Assembly: GCA_000435075.1 (NCBI GenBank)
Contig: FR890617.1
Span: forward strand, 1-31,205
Direction: 5' to 3'
From: Bacteroides sp. CAG:770
GTDB taxonomy: Bacteria; Bacteroidota; Bacteroidia; Bacteroidales; UBA932
DNA length: 31,205 bases
The position numbers were made by a program, and so were the translations under genes. Below are positions 24,392-31,205 of the stretch, piece by piece. Positions within the stretch are counted from its first letter, which is position 1. Every line of letters starts with the position of its first letter. A model generated the notes under the pieces. The model was not told the DNA's origin and did not search any database. It was given only the letters and a program-made list of their open reading frames with translations.

Positions 24392-25675
24392 ATGCCACAT
24401 ATTTCAGAAAGAGGAGCCGCACTGCCGGCTTCGCCAATCAGGAAACTTACGCCTTATGCTGAAGCTGCAAAAGCCAGAGGGGTGAAAGTCTATCATTTGA
24501 ACATCGGACAGCCAGACCTTCCGACTCCGGAAAAGGCTATGGAGGCCATAAGAAGTATAGACAAACGTACTTTGTCTTACAGTATGAGCCAGGGCACACC
24601 GGCTCTGAGAGAGGAGTTCTCCAAATACTACCGCACTTTCGATATCGATTTGGATCCTGATGAGATAATCGTCACCGCAGGAGGTTCAGAGGCGCTTCTC
24701 GCCACATTCCTCACCTGCTTCGACCCGGGAGACGAGGTCATCATCACCGAGCCTGGCTACGCTAACTATCTGAGTTTTGCAGAGGCCGCCGGACTGGTCG
24801 TAAAAGCCGTGACTTCTAAAATCGAGAACGGTTTCGCACTGCCTTCAGCAGAGGATTTCAAGAAAGCCATCACTCCGAGGACGAAGGCAATCCTCATCTG
24901 CAACCCGAACAACCCTACCGGTTACCTTTATTCTCCGGAAGAACTGTTCCAGCTAAGAGACTTGGTGAAGGAACATGACCTGTTCCTCATATCAGACGAG
25001 GTTTACAGAGAATTCGTATATACCGGAGAGCCATACATCTCAGCTCTAACGCTCTTCGGAATCGAAGAAAACGTAATCGTAGTCGATTCAGTTTCAAAGC
25101 GTTACTCCGAGTGCGGCATCAGAATCGGAATGGCGGTCACGAAGAACAAGAAAGTCCGTGACGCATTGACCAGATTCTGCCAGGCGAGACTCAGTCCGCC
25201 TCTTCTCGGACAGATTGCGGCTGCAGCCTCTGTAGAGGGAACCGAGCTTTATTCGAAGGAATGCTTCGATGAGTACAAGGCCAGAAGAGATTATTTCATT
25301 TCCGAGCTGAACAAGATTCCTGGAGTCTATTCTCCTAAACCGGAGGGGGCATTCTATACTGTCGCAAGACTTCCGGTCGAGAATGCCGAAGAATTCTGTA
25401 AATGGTGTCTCACTGATTTCTGCTACACGGAAAATGAGGAAACAGATGAGACTGAGGACGATGGCATACATTTCGACAGTCCGCTTCCAGGACCTGAAAA
25501 ACAGGAACCGGAGTTTATCGGGGAGACTGTGATGATGGCTCCTGCAGCCGGATTCTATGCCACACCGGGACTTGGCATGAATGAGGTCAGAATGGCCTAT
25601 GTGCTGAATATCAATGACCTCAAGAGAGCATTGACCGTTCTCAGGGCAGCATTGAAAGCTTACAATTCAAGATAA
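24392..25675 (+). CDS. Class I/II PLP-dependent aminotransferase (aspartate-aminotransferase-like)
   Basis: A fold-type I aminotransferase of 427 residues. Conserved points are NIGQPDLPTP at 37-46, GGSEAL at 97-102, NPNNPTG at 171-177 (Asn174 binds PLP), Asp202 and Tyr205 in ISDEVYREF, the Schiff-base Lys236 in DSVSKRYSECGIRIG and the carboxylate-binding arginine in NEVRMAY (Arg400). The substrate is not evident. Relatives in Bacteroidota, as I remember them, run from DF directly to a segment like GQTIMMAPASGFY. Here an extra acidic stretch of about 30 residues (344-376, including ENEETDETEDD) interrupts this region. The gene is monocistronic on the plus strand and ends at a strong terminator. 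Confidence 0.88.
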   Translation: MPHISERGAALPASPIRKLTPYAEAAKARGVKVYHLNIGQPDLPTPEKAMEAIRSIDKRTLSYSMSQGTPALREEFSKYYRTFDIDLDPDEIIVTAGGSEALLATFLTCFDPGDEVIITEPGYANYLSFAEAAGLVVKAVTSKIENGFALPSAEDFKKAITPRTKAILICNPNNPTGYLYSPEELFQLRDLVKEHDLFLISDEVYREFVYTGEPYISALTLFGIEENVIVVDSVSKRYSECGIRIGMAVTKNKKVRDALTRFCQARLSPPLLGQIAAAASVEGTELYSKECFDEYKARRDYFISELNKIPGVYSPKPEGAFYTVARLPVENAEEFCKWCLTDFCYTENEETDETEDDGIHFDSPLPGPEKQEPEFIGETVMMAPAAGFYATPGLGMNEVRMAYVLNINDLKRALTVLRAALKAYNSR

Positions 25676-25692
25676 ACTCAAATCCGGATATG

Positions 25693-25722
25693 CTCCGCAA
25701 GTTGTCAGGCTTGCGGAGTTTT
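25693..25722 (+). terminator. Intrinsic terminator of the aminotransferase gene
   Basis: CTCCGCAAG (25693-25701) pairs perfectly with CTTGCGGAG (25710-25718) around an eight-base loop and is followed by TTTT. It lies 18 bases after the aminotransferase stop. There is no T-run on the other strand. The remaining gap to 25808 contains no terminator that I can see for the convergent glycosyltransferase operon. Confidence 0.9.
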
Positions 25723-25808
25723 GTATAAGTAACATGAAAGAAATAAGTTGCCTCAGATTAAGAGAAGATTTTCGAGGAAGGATACTCTCACACCACATCT
25801 AAAGCGAC

Positions 25809-26834
25809 TTACACAGACCGGGAGAAGGTCCGCCTGAGCAGAAGATAGCGCCCCAACGCATCCGTAACGAATTTTCCCCATCTGATTTGGAGACGGTTTT
25901 CCGGGAGAATTAGCCACGACAAATCAGGCTTTTCTTCCGGAAAATCTCTTTTGAGATGTTCGACAGACTGCCAGCAGTAATATTTGAGCAGAGCTCTTGT
26001 TAGAAATCCAGGGGCATGGTGGCGCTTCAGAAGGAGTTTCCTGAGAGGAAGTCCTGCACGCAAGAAATCCATCCTGACATTCAGTTTCAGTGACTCGTTG
26101 GCAGACCAGCGATATACGAACAAGGGCTTCTCATAACGGTAATATTTCATTGACCTTGCGGCTCTTACGATGAAATACAGGTCCGTTGACGGGCCGGAAA
26201 GGTGATCAAATCCTCCGGATTTCATGAAAGTTGATTTTCTGAAAGTCACTCCGGTCGGGGCGAACAGTCTGCAGAACGGTTCACCGTCCGCTTCAGGACA
26301 CCACAATTTGGCATTGACCTTGTTCTCAGGGACAGCAGGCTTCGGCTGGCCTTGATATTCTCTCCATTTTACCGCTTCCGGACAGATTATGTCAGCATCT
26401 TGCGCAATTCCGGTAATTCTATCAATTTCAGCAAGATACGCAGGAAACAAATAATCGTCATCGTGCACAAGGACAGCATATTCGCCGTCGGCGAGGGAGA
26501 CCGCCCTATTAAAATTCCCGACCAATCCGAGATTACTGTCATTCCTATAGTAAATGATGCGCGGGTCGGTCAATGACATGAGATATTTATAGACGTCGGA
26601 GTCCGGTTCCGGATTGTCCTCGACCACAATGACATCGAAATCACCCGCCCAGGTCTGGGACAATGCCGATTCCACTGTATCTTTCAATGTCTCAACGCGT
26701 TTCCATGTCGGTATGACGATTGAAAATTTAGGTGCGACGCCCGGGCGCACACCTTTTATCAATGTCGAGCCGATATTGCTCTGGCAGGCAAAATTGTCAT
26801 TCTGATTCAGACACTCCTGTGCATTGATTTCCAT
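25809..26834 (-). CDS. Family 2 glycosyltransferase
   Basis: A GT-A fold transferase of 341 residues from the ATG at 26832-26834. After a 35-residue leader the family 2 signature FSIVIPTWKRVETLKDTVESAL begins, followed by VIVVEDNPEPDSD, NLGLVGNFNRAV and the metal-binding DDD in VLVHDDDYLFP (about 125-127). The C-terminal third lacks membrane helices and contains basic helices. The likely role is addition of a sugar to a lipid-linked exopolysaccharide or capsule repeat unit on the cytoplasmic face of the membrane. The start overlaps the end of the flippase gene by 28 bases. The open frame extends further upstream to 26927 without family homology, so the shorter form is preferred. Donor and acceptor sugars cannot be read from the sequence. 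Confidence 0.85.
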   Translation of the reverse strand: MEINAQECLNQNDNFACQSNIGSTLIKGVRPGVAPKFSIVIPTWKRVETLKDTVESALSQTWAGDFDVIVVEDNPEPDSDVYKYLMSLTDPRIIYYRNDSNLGLVGNFNRAVSLADGEYAVLVHDDDYLFPAYLAEIDRITGIAQDADIICPEAVKWREYQGQPKPAVPENKVNAKLWCPEADGEPFCRLFAPTGVTFRKSTFMKSGGFDHLSGPSTDLYFIVRAARSMKYYRYEKPLFVYRWSANESLKLNVRMDFLRAGLPLRKLLLKRHHAPGFLTRALLKYYCWQSVEHLKRDFPEEKPDLSWLILPENRLQIRWGKFVTDALGRYLLLRRTFSRSV

Positions 26835-28234
26835 AATCCAGAAACTGTTTTTATAATTGAATCGAAGCCGGTTCCGTAAAACTCTGATATTGACATGTCC
26901 AGTTCGCGGAACACCCAGAGCGGCCACCTCCAGTTATTGTATGCCGCCTGCACAATTCCCTGAACAAGTACCACTCCAAGGAGTCCTAAAGTGGTGAATT
27001 TCAAGGCAATGAAAGTGAGCAGAACTATAACTCCGCCCGAGACAAGGCTCGGGACCACATATGGTATCTTGTTCTCTGTAGAAATCACTGAGGCGAACTC
27101 AGAATGGTTCAGTTCCAATGCTACGATTACAAGATAGAGCACGCAGATAAGCCTGGACGGCAGCATTGTCTGAGACTTTATGAGTTCCAGCAGGTATGGT
27201 GCCACGAAGATTATTCCAAGTGCTCCGGCAAGCATTATAATCTGACCGACTACCATAGAGAAAGAGATTGTCCTCTTCAGCATTGGCCTGTCCCCTGTCA
27301 CTCTGCAGTTAGAAACTTTAGGAAGATAGGTCACGAACATGGTATTCGCGATGCCAGATACTATTGTAGTGAGCTGTGTCAGAAGGCCATACGAGCCGAT
27401 TGTTGCCAGAGGAAGGAAAAAGCCGATGATGAACATTCCCATCTTGTTCACGGCATAGGCTCCGATGAAATTGATTCCGAGTTTCTTGGCATTGAACCAA
27501 ATCACGGAGAAGGTTTCCCGGATATCTTCGCGGGTGACTGTCTGCTCTGCGAGACGGGCTTTCAGTTCGGGCTTGAAGTATGCTCGGTAGCTTACATATC
27601 TCTGCACGAATGGGGCGATGAAGTTGGCTGCAACTACTGCAAAGAGCCCCCAGCCGAGAAGCAGGAATACTGTGCAAAGTACCAGATATGCCGACTTGGA
27701 AAGTATCGCCGCCTGTGATGATTCCCTTATCATTCCGCTGCCGGTAAGCAGGCTGGAATAGTAGGAGAAATAGATGTTGAAATATGTTGAGAACGAGTAT
27801 AATATCCAGATATACAGGGAGTTGTTGACATTGGTAAAACCTTCCGTCAGATACCAGATATAGCCTGTTCCGAATGTCAGCATAGCTATGAGCGCCAGGA
27901 CGGACAGCCTGCGATAGACGAAGCGTGCAGTGCTTATCAGAACTGAAAGAAGATGCCAGTCAATGCTGCCGCCTCGTTCTTCTTCCACGCCCTCGCGGCA
28001 AAGCCGGCGCGCACCGCTATTGACATATGTGAAGTTCCTGCCGAACTGAGGGGAAAAGCCGAAGTCCATCAGGCCTACTATCGAGCTGACTGTCAGCATC
28101 AGATAGTTCATTCCTACTTCCTCCGTGGTGAGCAAACGCAATATAAGCGGCAATGTCACCAGGCCGGATCCTATCTGGAACAGCTTGGCGACATAGCTCC
28201 ACGTTACATCTTTCTTTGTTATTTCTACACCCAA
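26807..28234 (-). CDS. Polysaccharide flippase, Wzx/MOP superfamily
   Basis: An integral membrane protein of 475 residues with about 12-14 hydrophobic helices. It begins with ITKKDVTWSYVAKLFQIGSGLVTLPLILRLL, the typical start of Wzx-like O-antigen/capsule flippases in Bacteroidota. It would move undecaprenyl-linked repeat units across the inner membrane. The start codon is TTG (28232-28234). An in-frame TAG lies two codons upstream and the next Met is about 40 residues in, so TTG is the only reasonable start. It follows the phosphatase stop by three bases, and its own 3' end overlaps the glycosyltransferase gene. A glycine- and arginine-rich loop near 73-92 (GARRLCREGVEEERGGS) sits between early helices. 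Confidence 0.88.
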   Translation of the reverse strand: MGVEITKKDVTWSYVAKLFQIGSGLVTLPLILRLLTTEEVGMNYLMLTVSSIVGLMDFGFSPQFGRNFTYVNSGARRLCREGVEEERGGSIDWHLLSVLISTARFVYRRLSVLALIAMLTFGTGYIWYLTEGFTNVNNSLYIWILYSFSTYFNIYFSYYSSLLTGSGMIRESSQAAILSKSAYLVLCTVFLLLGWGLFAVVAANFIAPFVQRYVSYRAYFKPELKARLAEQTVTREDIRETFSVIWFNAKKLGINFIGAYAVNKMGMFIIGFFLPLATIGSYGLLTQLTTIVSGIANTMFVTYLPKVSNCRVTGDRPMLKRTISFSMVVGQIIMLAGALGIIFVAPYLLELIKSQTMLPSRLICVLYLVIVALELNHSEFASVISTENKIPYVVPSLVSGGVIVLLTFIALKFTTLGLLGVVLVQGIVQAAYNNWRWPLWVFRELDMSISEFYGTGFDSIIKTVSGLWKSMHRSV

Positions 28235-28237
28235 TTT

Positions 28238-28948
28238 CTAACGAGTTACTATACCCTTTAAAAGTGCAACTGTATTCTTTGTTATAATATTACAAGATGA
28301 CTGGCCTTCAAGTGCACGGAAACGGTGACAGTCAGTTCCTGCCATCACATACCATCCGTTCTTCAGCATTTCCTCTGCCCTCTTCGCGATTCTGTCGCCA
28401 TAGACGCCGAGTATTGACGGTAAATTAAGCTGAAACTCCGCGCCCATGTCCAGAAGCCGCTTGTAATCATCCATTTTCATGTATGTATAACGCTCCGGGT
28501 GGGCTATCAGTGGAGTATATCCAGCTGCATTGATCTTACCAATCATGCCCCACAAATCCATTGGCGGAGCCCAAGTGGAAGTCTCGACCAGAAGTCTGTT
28601 GTCTCCATGAAGGAGAAAGTCATCCTTTTCGAGCCGTTTCATGAAAAGTGAATCGAGCATGTTTTCCGAGGCCAGCCTGAGCTCAATCTTGCCCTTCCAT
28701 GCCTCCTTCAAACTTTCGAACCGGGACCTGAGGTCAGCCGTCTCATTCGGAACATCCTCCATAATATGTGGGGTGCACCAAAGGACGGTCGTGCCTGCCG
28801 CTTCCAGGAAATTCAATATCTCCAATGACTCTTCAATTGTCTTAACTCCGTCATCCACTCCGTACAACACATGCGAGTGGTTATCGACAAAGCCCTTCAG
28901 CAAGCCGGACTCATTAAGGCTGGTTCTGCTGTTGAAAAAACCGAACAT
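28238..28948 (-). CDS. CpsB/CapC-type PHP-family protein-tyrosine phosphatase
   Basis: A 236-residue metal-dependent phosphatase of the PHP (polymerase and histidinol phosphatase) fold, the class that removes phosphate from the tyrosine cluster of the cognate bacterial tyrosine kinase. Metal ligands are visible: His24 and His26 in DNHSH, Asp33 (GVDDG), His61 (CTPHI), Glu95 (ASENM), His150 (AHPERY), and Asp206 and His208 in GTDCHR. It starts nine bases after the wzc stop and is followed three bases later by the flippase, so it works in the same exopolysaccharide operon. Cycling of Wzc phosphorylation by this enzyme would control polymer length or export. The assignment to the family is firm. 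Confidence 0.92.
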   Translation of the reverse strand: MFGFFNSRTSLNESGLLKGFVDNHSHVLYGVDDGVKTIEESLEILNFLEAAGTTVLWCTPHIMEDVPNETADLRSRFESLKEAWKGKIELRLASENMLDSLFMKRLEKDDFLLHGDNRLLVETSTWAPPMDLWGMIGKINAAGYTPLIAHPERYTYMKMDDYKRLLDMGAEFQLNLPSILGVYGDRIAKRAEEMLKNGWYVMAGTDCHRFRALEGQSSCNIITKNTVALLKGIVTR

Positions 28949-28957
28949 CTCGAAAAA

Positions 28958-31205
28958 TTAGTCTTGAACGTTGTTTCCGTAGCCATAGCCGTATCCGTAA
29001 CCATAGCCATAACCGTAACCATAATGGCCATAGCCATATGACTTGCTGGTGGTATCTACACCATTGAGGATGACAGCCATGTGGTTATATACTCCACGCT
29101 CGTAAGCATCCTCGACTGCAGGAAGAGCCCTCTTGTCGAACAGGCCTGCCCTGATTACGAATACCGTATAGTCGGCATGCTTTGCAATGATGGATGTATC
29201 GGCAACGATATCCACAGGAGGACAGTCCATGAAAATATAGTCATATCTTGCGGAGAGCTCGTCCATCATCTTGTCAAACTTCTCTGATACAAGGAGCTCG
29301 GCAGGGTTAGGAGGGAGCGAACCTACTGAAATGAGGTCAAGGTTCTCCTTGATGTTCTGAATCTCAGGAACGATGCTTTCAAGTTTGCCGTTCAAGAAAG
29401 CGGAGATACCCGACTTGTTGTGCTCAAGTGCCTTTCCGAGGGTACCCTTTCTGAGGTCAAGGTCGAGAAGCAGGACTTTTGCACCCTTGAGTGCCATGGT
29501 AGCCGCCATGTTCATGAGGACGAAGGTCTTACCGGCGGTAGGATTGAATGATGTAATCATCACCTTGTGGCATCCTTCCTGACCGCCTGTCATGAAGTCG
29601 AGGTTGGTTCTGAGAACTCGGAACGCCTCGTTGATACTGTTTCTGTTGGATGGGGCGACGACAATCTTAGTGTTGGCGTCATCGCACATCTTCTTTCTCA
29701 TCTTATTCAGAATGCCTGCACCCTGACCGAGCTGAGGAATCTCGGCAAGGAATGGAACCTGCATGTTGGTCAGGTCGTTCCTTGTCTTGACTCTGGTATC
29801 CAGCTGATTGATCATGAAGAAGATACCGAACGGAATACCAGCACCGAGGATAAGAGCTATAAGCATAATCATCTTCTTGTTAGGAGACTGAGGCATGTCT
29901 TCTCCGGCAGGCTCCATCACAAGACGTGTATTGCCAACGTTCACGAGACTGGCGATTTCATTTTCCTCTCTCTTCTGAAGGAGATAGATATAAAGTTCTT
30001 CCTTGATCTTCTGCTGACGCTCGATGGAGAGCAACTGAAGTTCCTGACCGGAAGTGTTGGAAATCTTGTTCATGATATTGGTCTCCTCTGCAGCGACCTT
30101 GTCAGCCTGAAGTTTGAGGGTAGAGATAAGGTTCTCGATAGACCTGTTGATGGCTATCTTCAATGCTGCAATGGAGTTGTTGTAGTCGAGCACGAGCGGG
30201 TTTTCGCTGCTGCTTCCTGAAACGAGCCTGTCTCTGCTGAGTACCAACTGGTTATACTCTCCGATCTGTGATTCTACGGTAGAGTTTGTCAATCCGGAGT
30301 TTGCAGGAATGAGGGCACCGTCATGTGCCGGATTCTCCAGATATTCCTTTATGAACTTGGCAATGGCAAGCTGGTTGTTCACCTCGAATGACATGCTCTT
30401 GTATTCTGTGGATTCACCGAGATAAGCAGCAGACAAAGACTGGATATCAGTGATATTGTGCTCTGCCTTGTAATCCTTGAGGTGCTCCTCGACTCCGCCG
30501 AGTTCCTTCTCGATTACCACGAGACGATCATTGATAAAGGCTGTCGTATTGCGTGCCGACCTGTTCTTGTCTTCGACCCACTGCTCGTTATATACGTCAA
30601 TGAGAGTGCTGAGGATGTTGTCTGCCCTCGAAGGGAAGCGGTCTGTCAATGTCAATACGAGGACCGTGGACTCTTTTCCTGACAGGGAAACCGAAAGAGA
30701 CTTGTTGTAAGCCTTCGCGAGTTTCTTGGCATTGACCCAACTTATGACAATAGGCTTTTTCCACTGGTCGTAGAGCATGGTAGGCGCGATGACGAGCTTT
30801 CCGACAGGGGTATCGAGGGTATCATTGAGACGTCCCTTGATTTTTGCATATTCCATCTCCTCTCCGGCAACGTGCCAGTCCTTGATGACAAAGGCGTCTT
30901 CACCTTCCTTCATGATTTCGAAAGAGAATGAAGAGGCATTGTTGTCTCCGGCGCGGACAAGCGCGAGAGGTGAATTTGTGAACAGGTCTCTGGTTCTGAG
31001 GAACTGTTTCTCTACATAAGATGTTTCCAGACCGAGTCTCTTTACGACGCTGCACATGAGGTCAGGAGAAGAGAATGCTTCCATCTCGTTATAGACATTG
31101 GAACCGCTTGAGCGCATTCTGGAGAGTCCTCCCGTAAATGATGCGAGATCGCGCAATGCAGAACTTTCATTGCTGTCGTCAATGATGACTTTAGCAGTCC
31201 TGCTG
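28958..31205 (-). CDS. Wzc-like polysaccharide co-polymerase / BY-type tyrosine kinase (5' end outside window)
   Basis: The frame stays open to the window edge, so the true start lies beyond 31205; about 748 codons are visible. Numbering from the TTG codon ending at 31156, a periplasmic Wzz-type domain with coiled-coil stretches occupies about 1-425. A transmembrane helix lies at 429-449, and the cytoplasmic BY-kinase domain at about 500-700. Walker A (SFNPTAGKT) ends at 544, Walker A' is DLDLRKG (565-571) and Walker B is IFMDCPP (641-647). Ten tyrosines alternate with glycine at 707-726, the autophosphorylation cluster. The protein governs chain length and export of a capsule or exopolysaccharide together with the adjacent phosphatase. 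Residues before 31156 (for example KVIIDDSNESSAL) continue the homology, so an internal TTG is not the start. Confidence 0.93.
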   Translation of the reverse strand, partial: SRTAKVIIDDSNESSALRDLASFTGGLSRMRSSGSNVYNEMEAFSSPDLMCSVVKRLGLETSYVEKQFLRTRDLFTNSPLALVRAGDNNASSFSFEIMKEGEDAFVIKDWHVAGEEMEYAKIKGRLNDTLDTPVGKLVIAPTMLYDQWKKPIVISWVNAKKLAKAYNKSLSVSLSGKESTVLVLTLTDRFPSRADNILSTLIDVYNEQWVEDKNRSARNTTAFINDRLVVIEKELGGVEEHLKDYKAEHNITDIQSLSAAYLGESTEYKSMSFEVNNQLAIAKFIKEYLENPAHDGALIPANSGLTNSTVESQIGEYNQLVLSRDRLVSGSSSENPLVLDYNNSIAALKIAINRSIENLISTLKLQADKVAAEETNIMNKISNTSGQELQLLSIERQQKIKEELYIYLLQKREENEIASLVNVGNTRLVMEPAGEDMPQSPNKKMIMLIALILGAGIPFGIFFMINQLDTRVKTRNDLTNMQVPFLAEIPQLGQGAGILNKMRKKMCDDANTKIVVAPSNRNSINEAFRVLRTNLDFMTGGQEGCHKVMITSFNPTAGKTFVLMNMAATMALKGAKVLLLDLDLRKGTLGKALEHNKSGISAFLNGKLESIVPEIQNIKENLDLISVGSLPPNPAELLVSEKFDKMMDELSARYDYIFMDCPPVDIVADTSIIAKHADYTVFVIRAGLFDKRALPAVEDAYERGVYNHMAVILNGVDTTSKSYGYGHYGYGYGYGYGYGYGYGNNVQD
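28976..29038 (-). repeat. Gly-Tyr codon repeat encoding the kinase tyrosine cluster
   Basis: The 63 bases encode ten Tyr-Gly units broken once by a His. Tyr is written as TAC or TAT and Gly as GGA, GGC or GGT in an irregular mix. The DNA is therefore a degenerate 6-bp repeat that could change length by recombination or slippage while staying in frame. Confidence 0.85.

Larger units (their letters stand above)
663..31184. repeat. Dispersed 7-mer GTCAATG/CATTGAC, about 54 copies
   Basis: By hand I count 31 GTCAATG and 23 CATTGAC on the plus strand. GTCAATG begins at 3981, 4471, 5463, 5710, 7204, 7705, 8966, 9946, 10119, 10970, 12284, 12306, 12774, 12909, 14657, 16047, 16290, 19754, 19859, 19955, 20643, 20664, 22491, 22827, 23187, 23993, 26569, 27959, 30596, 30645 and 31178. 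CATTGAC begins at 663, 2702, 2708, 4788, 6828, 11526, 14141, 17049, 18289, 20144, 21789, 21822, 22415, 23357, 23371, 23860, 23896, 24187, 25164, 25629, 26148, 26312 and 30730. About four would be expected in random sequence of this length on both strands. Confidence 0.85.

Noticed and set aside
26835..26927. 31 extra N-terminal codons of the glycosyltransferase
   Set aside because: They lie wholly inside the flippase gene and show no family similarity; the ATG at 26834 is preferred.
29567..30220. Plus-strand open frame of 217 codons opposite wzc
   Set aside because: Antisense shadow; the minus-strand kinase is unambiguous.
663..31184. Interpreting the repeated GTCAATG as a CRISPR array or protein-binding operator cluster
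   Set aside because: Copies are seven bases, irregularly spaced and mostly inside genes, without spacer structure or a promoter association.

Overview
The window looks like a chromosomal segment of a Bacteroidales-type member of the Bacteroidota, with about half G+C. Supporting signs are promoters of the TTG/TTTG-N20-TAnnTTTG type, start codons without convincing Shine-Dalgarno sequences, an ATP-GTP-style capsule kinase (Wzc) paired with a PHP-type phosphatase, a long periplasmic TPR protein paired with a plugless outer-membrane barrel, a GPH sugar symporter next to a GH5 lipoprotein, and an alpha-oxoamine synthase plus SDR pair as used for sphingolipids or sulfonolipids. This placement is inference from gene content. 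All genes are on the minus strand except uvrB and an aminotransferase.

Layout from left to right. A bidirectional terminator (21-55) precedes the proteostasis operon tig-clpP-clpX (106-3332), which is driven by its own promoter. Next, transcribed from a promoter at 9690-9721, come gyrB, an alpha-oxoamine synthase, a short-chain reductase and a 7TM-HD phosphodiesterase of the PgpH type (3411-9606). An envelope and polyamine block (9705-16514) reads aguA, aguB, a 1005-residue TPR protein and an outer-membrane barrel. OmpA follows with its own promoter and a strong terminator. A small mannan-type module (GH5 lipoprotein and GPH symporter, 17965-20689) diverges from uvrB. uvrB converges, with overlapping 3' ends, on an HI0933-family flavoprotein. 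A class I aminotransferase (plus strand, with terminator) then faces the tail of an exopolysaccharide operon made of wzc (cut by the window end), a CpsB-type phosphatase, a Wzx-type flippase and a GT2 glycosyltransferase.

The most unusual signal is not a gene. The 7-mer GTCAATG (complement CATTGAC) occurs about 54 times by my hand count, where roughly 4 would be expected by chance. It appears in both orientations, in several reading frames encoding different residue pairs, and at two gene boundaries. That pattern suggests a nucleotide-level signal (uptake-sequence-like, Chi-like or similar) rather than protein constraint. A second clear observation is a 40-bp imperfect tandem duplication that frameshifts the C-terminal tail of the GPH symporter. 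No stretch over 300 bases lacks a gene. I saw no tRNA, rRNA, CRISPR array, insertion sequence or integrase.
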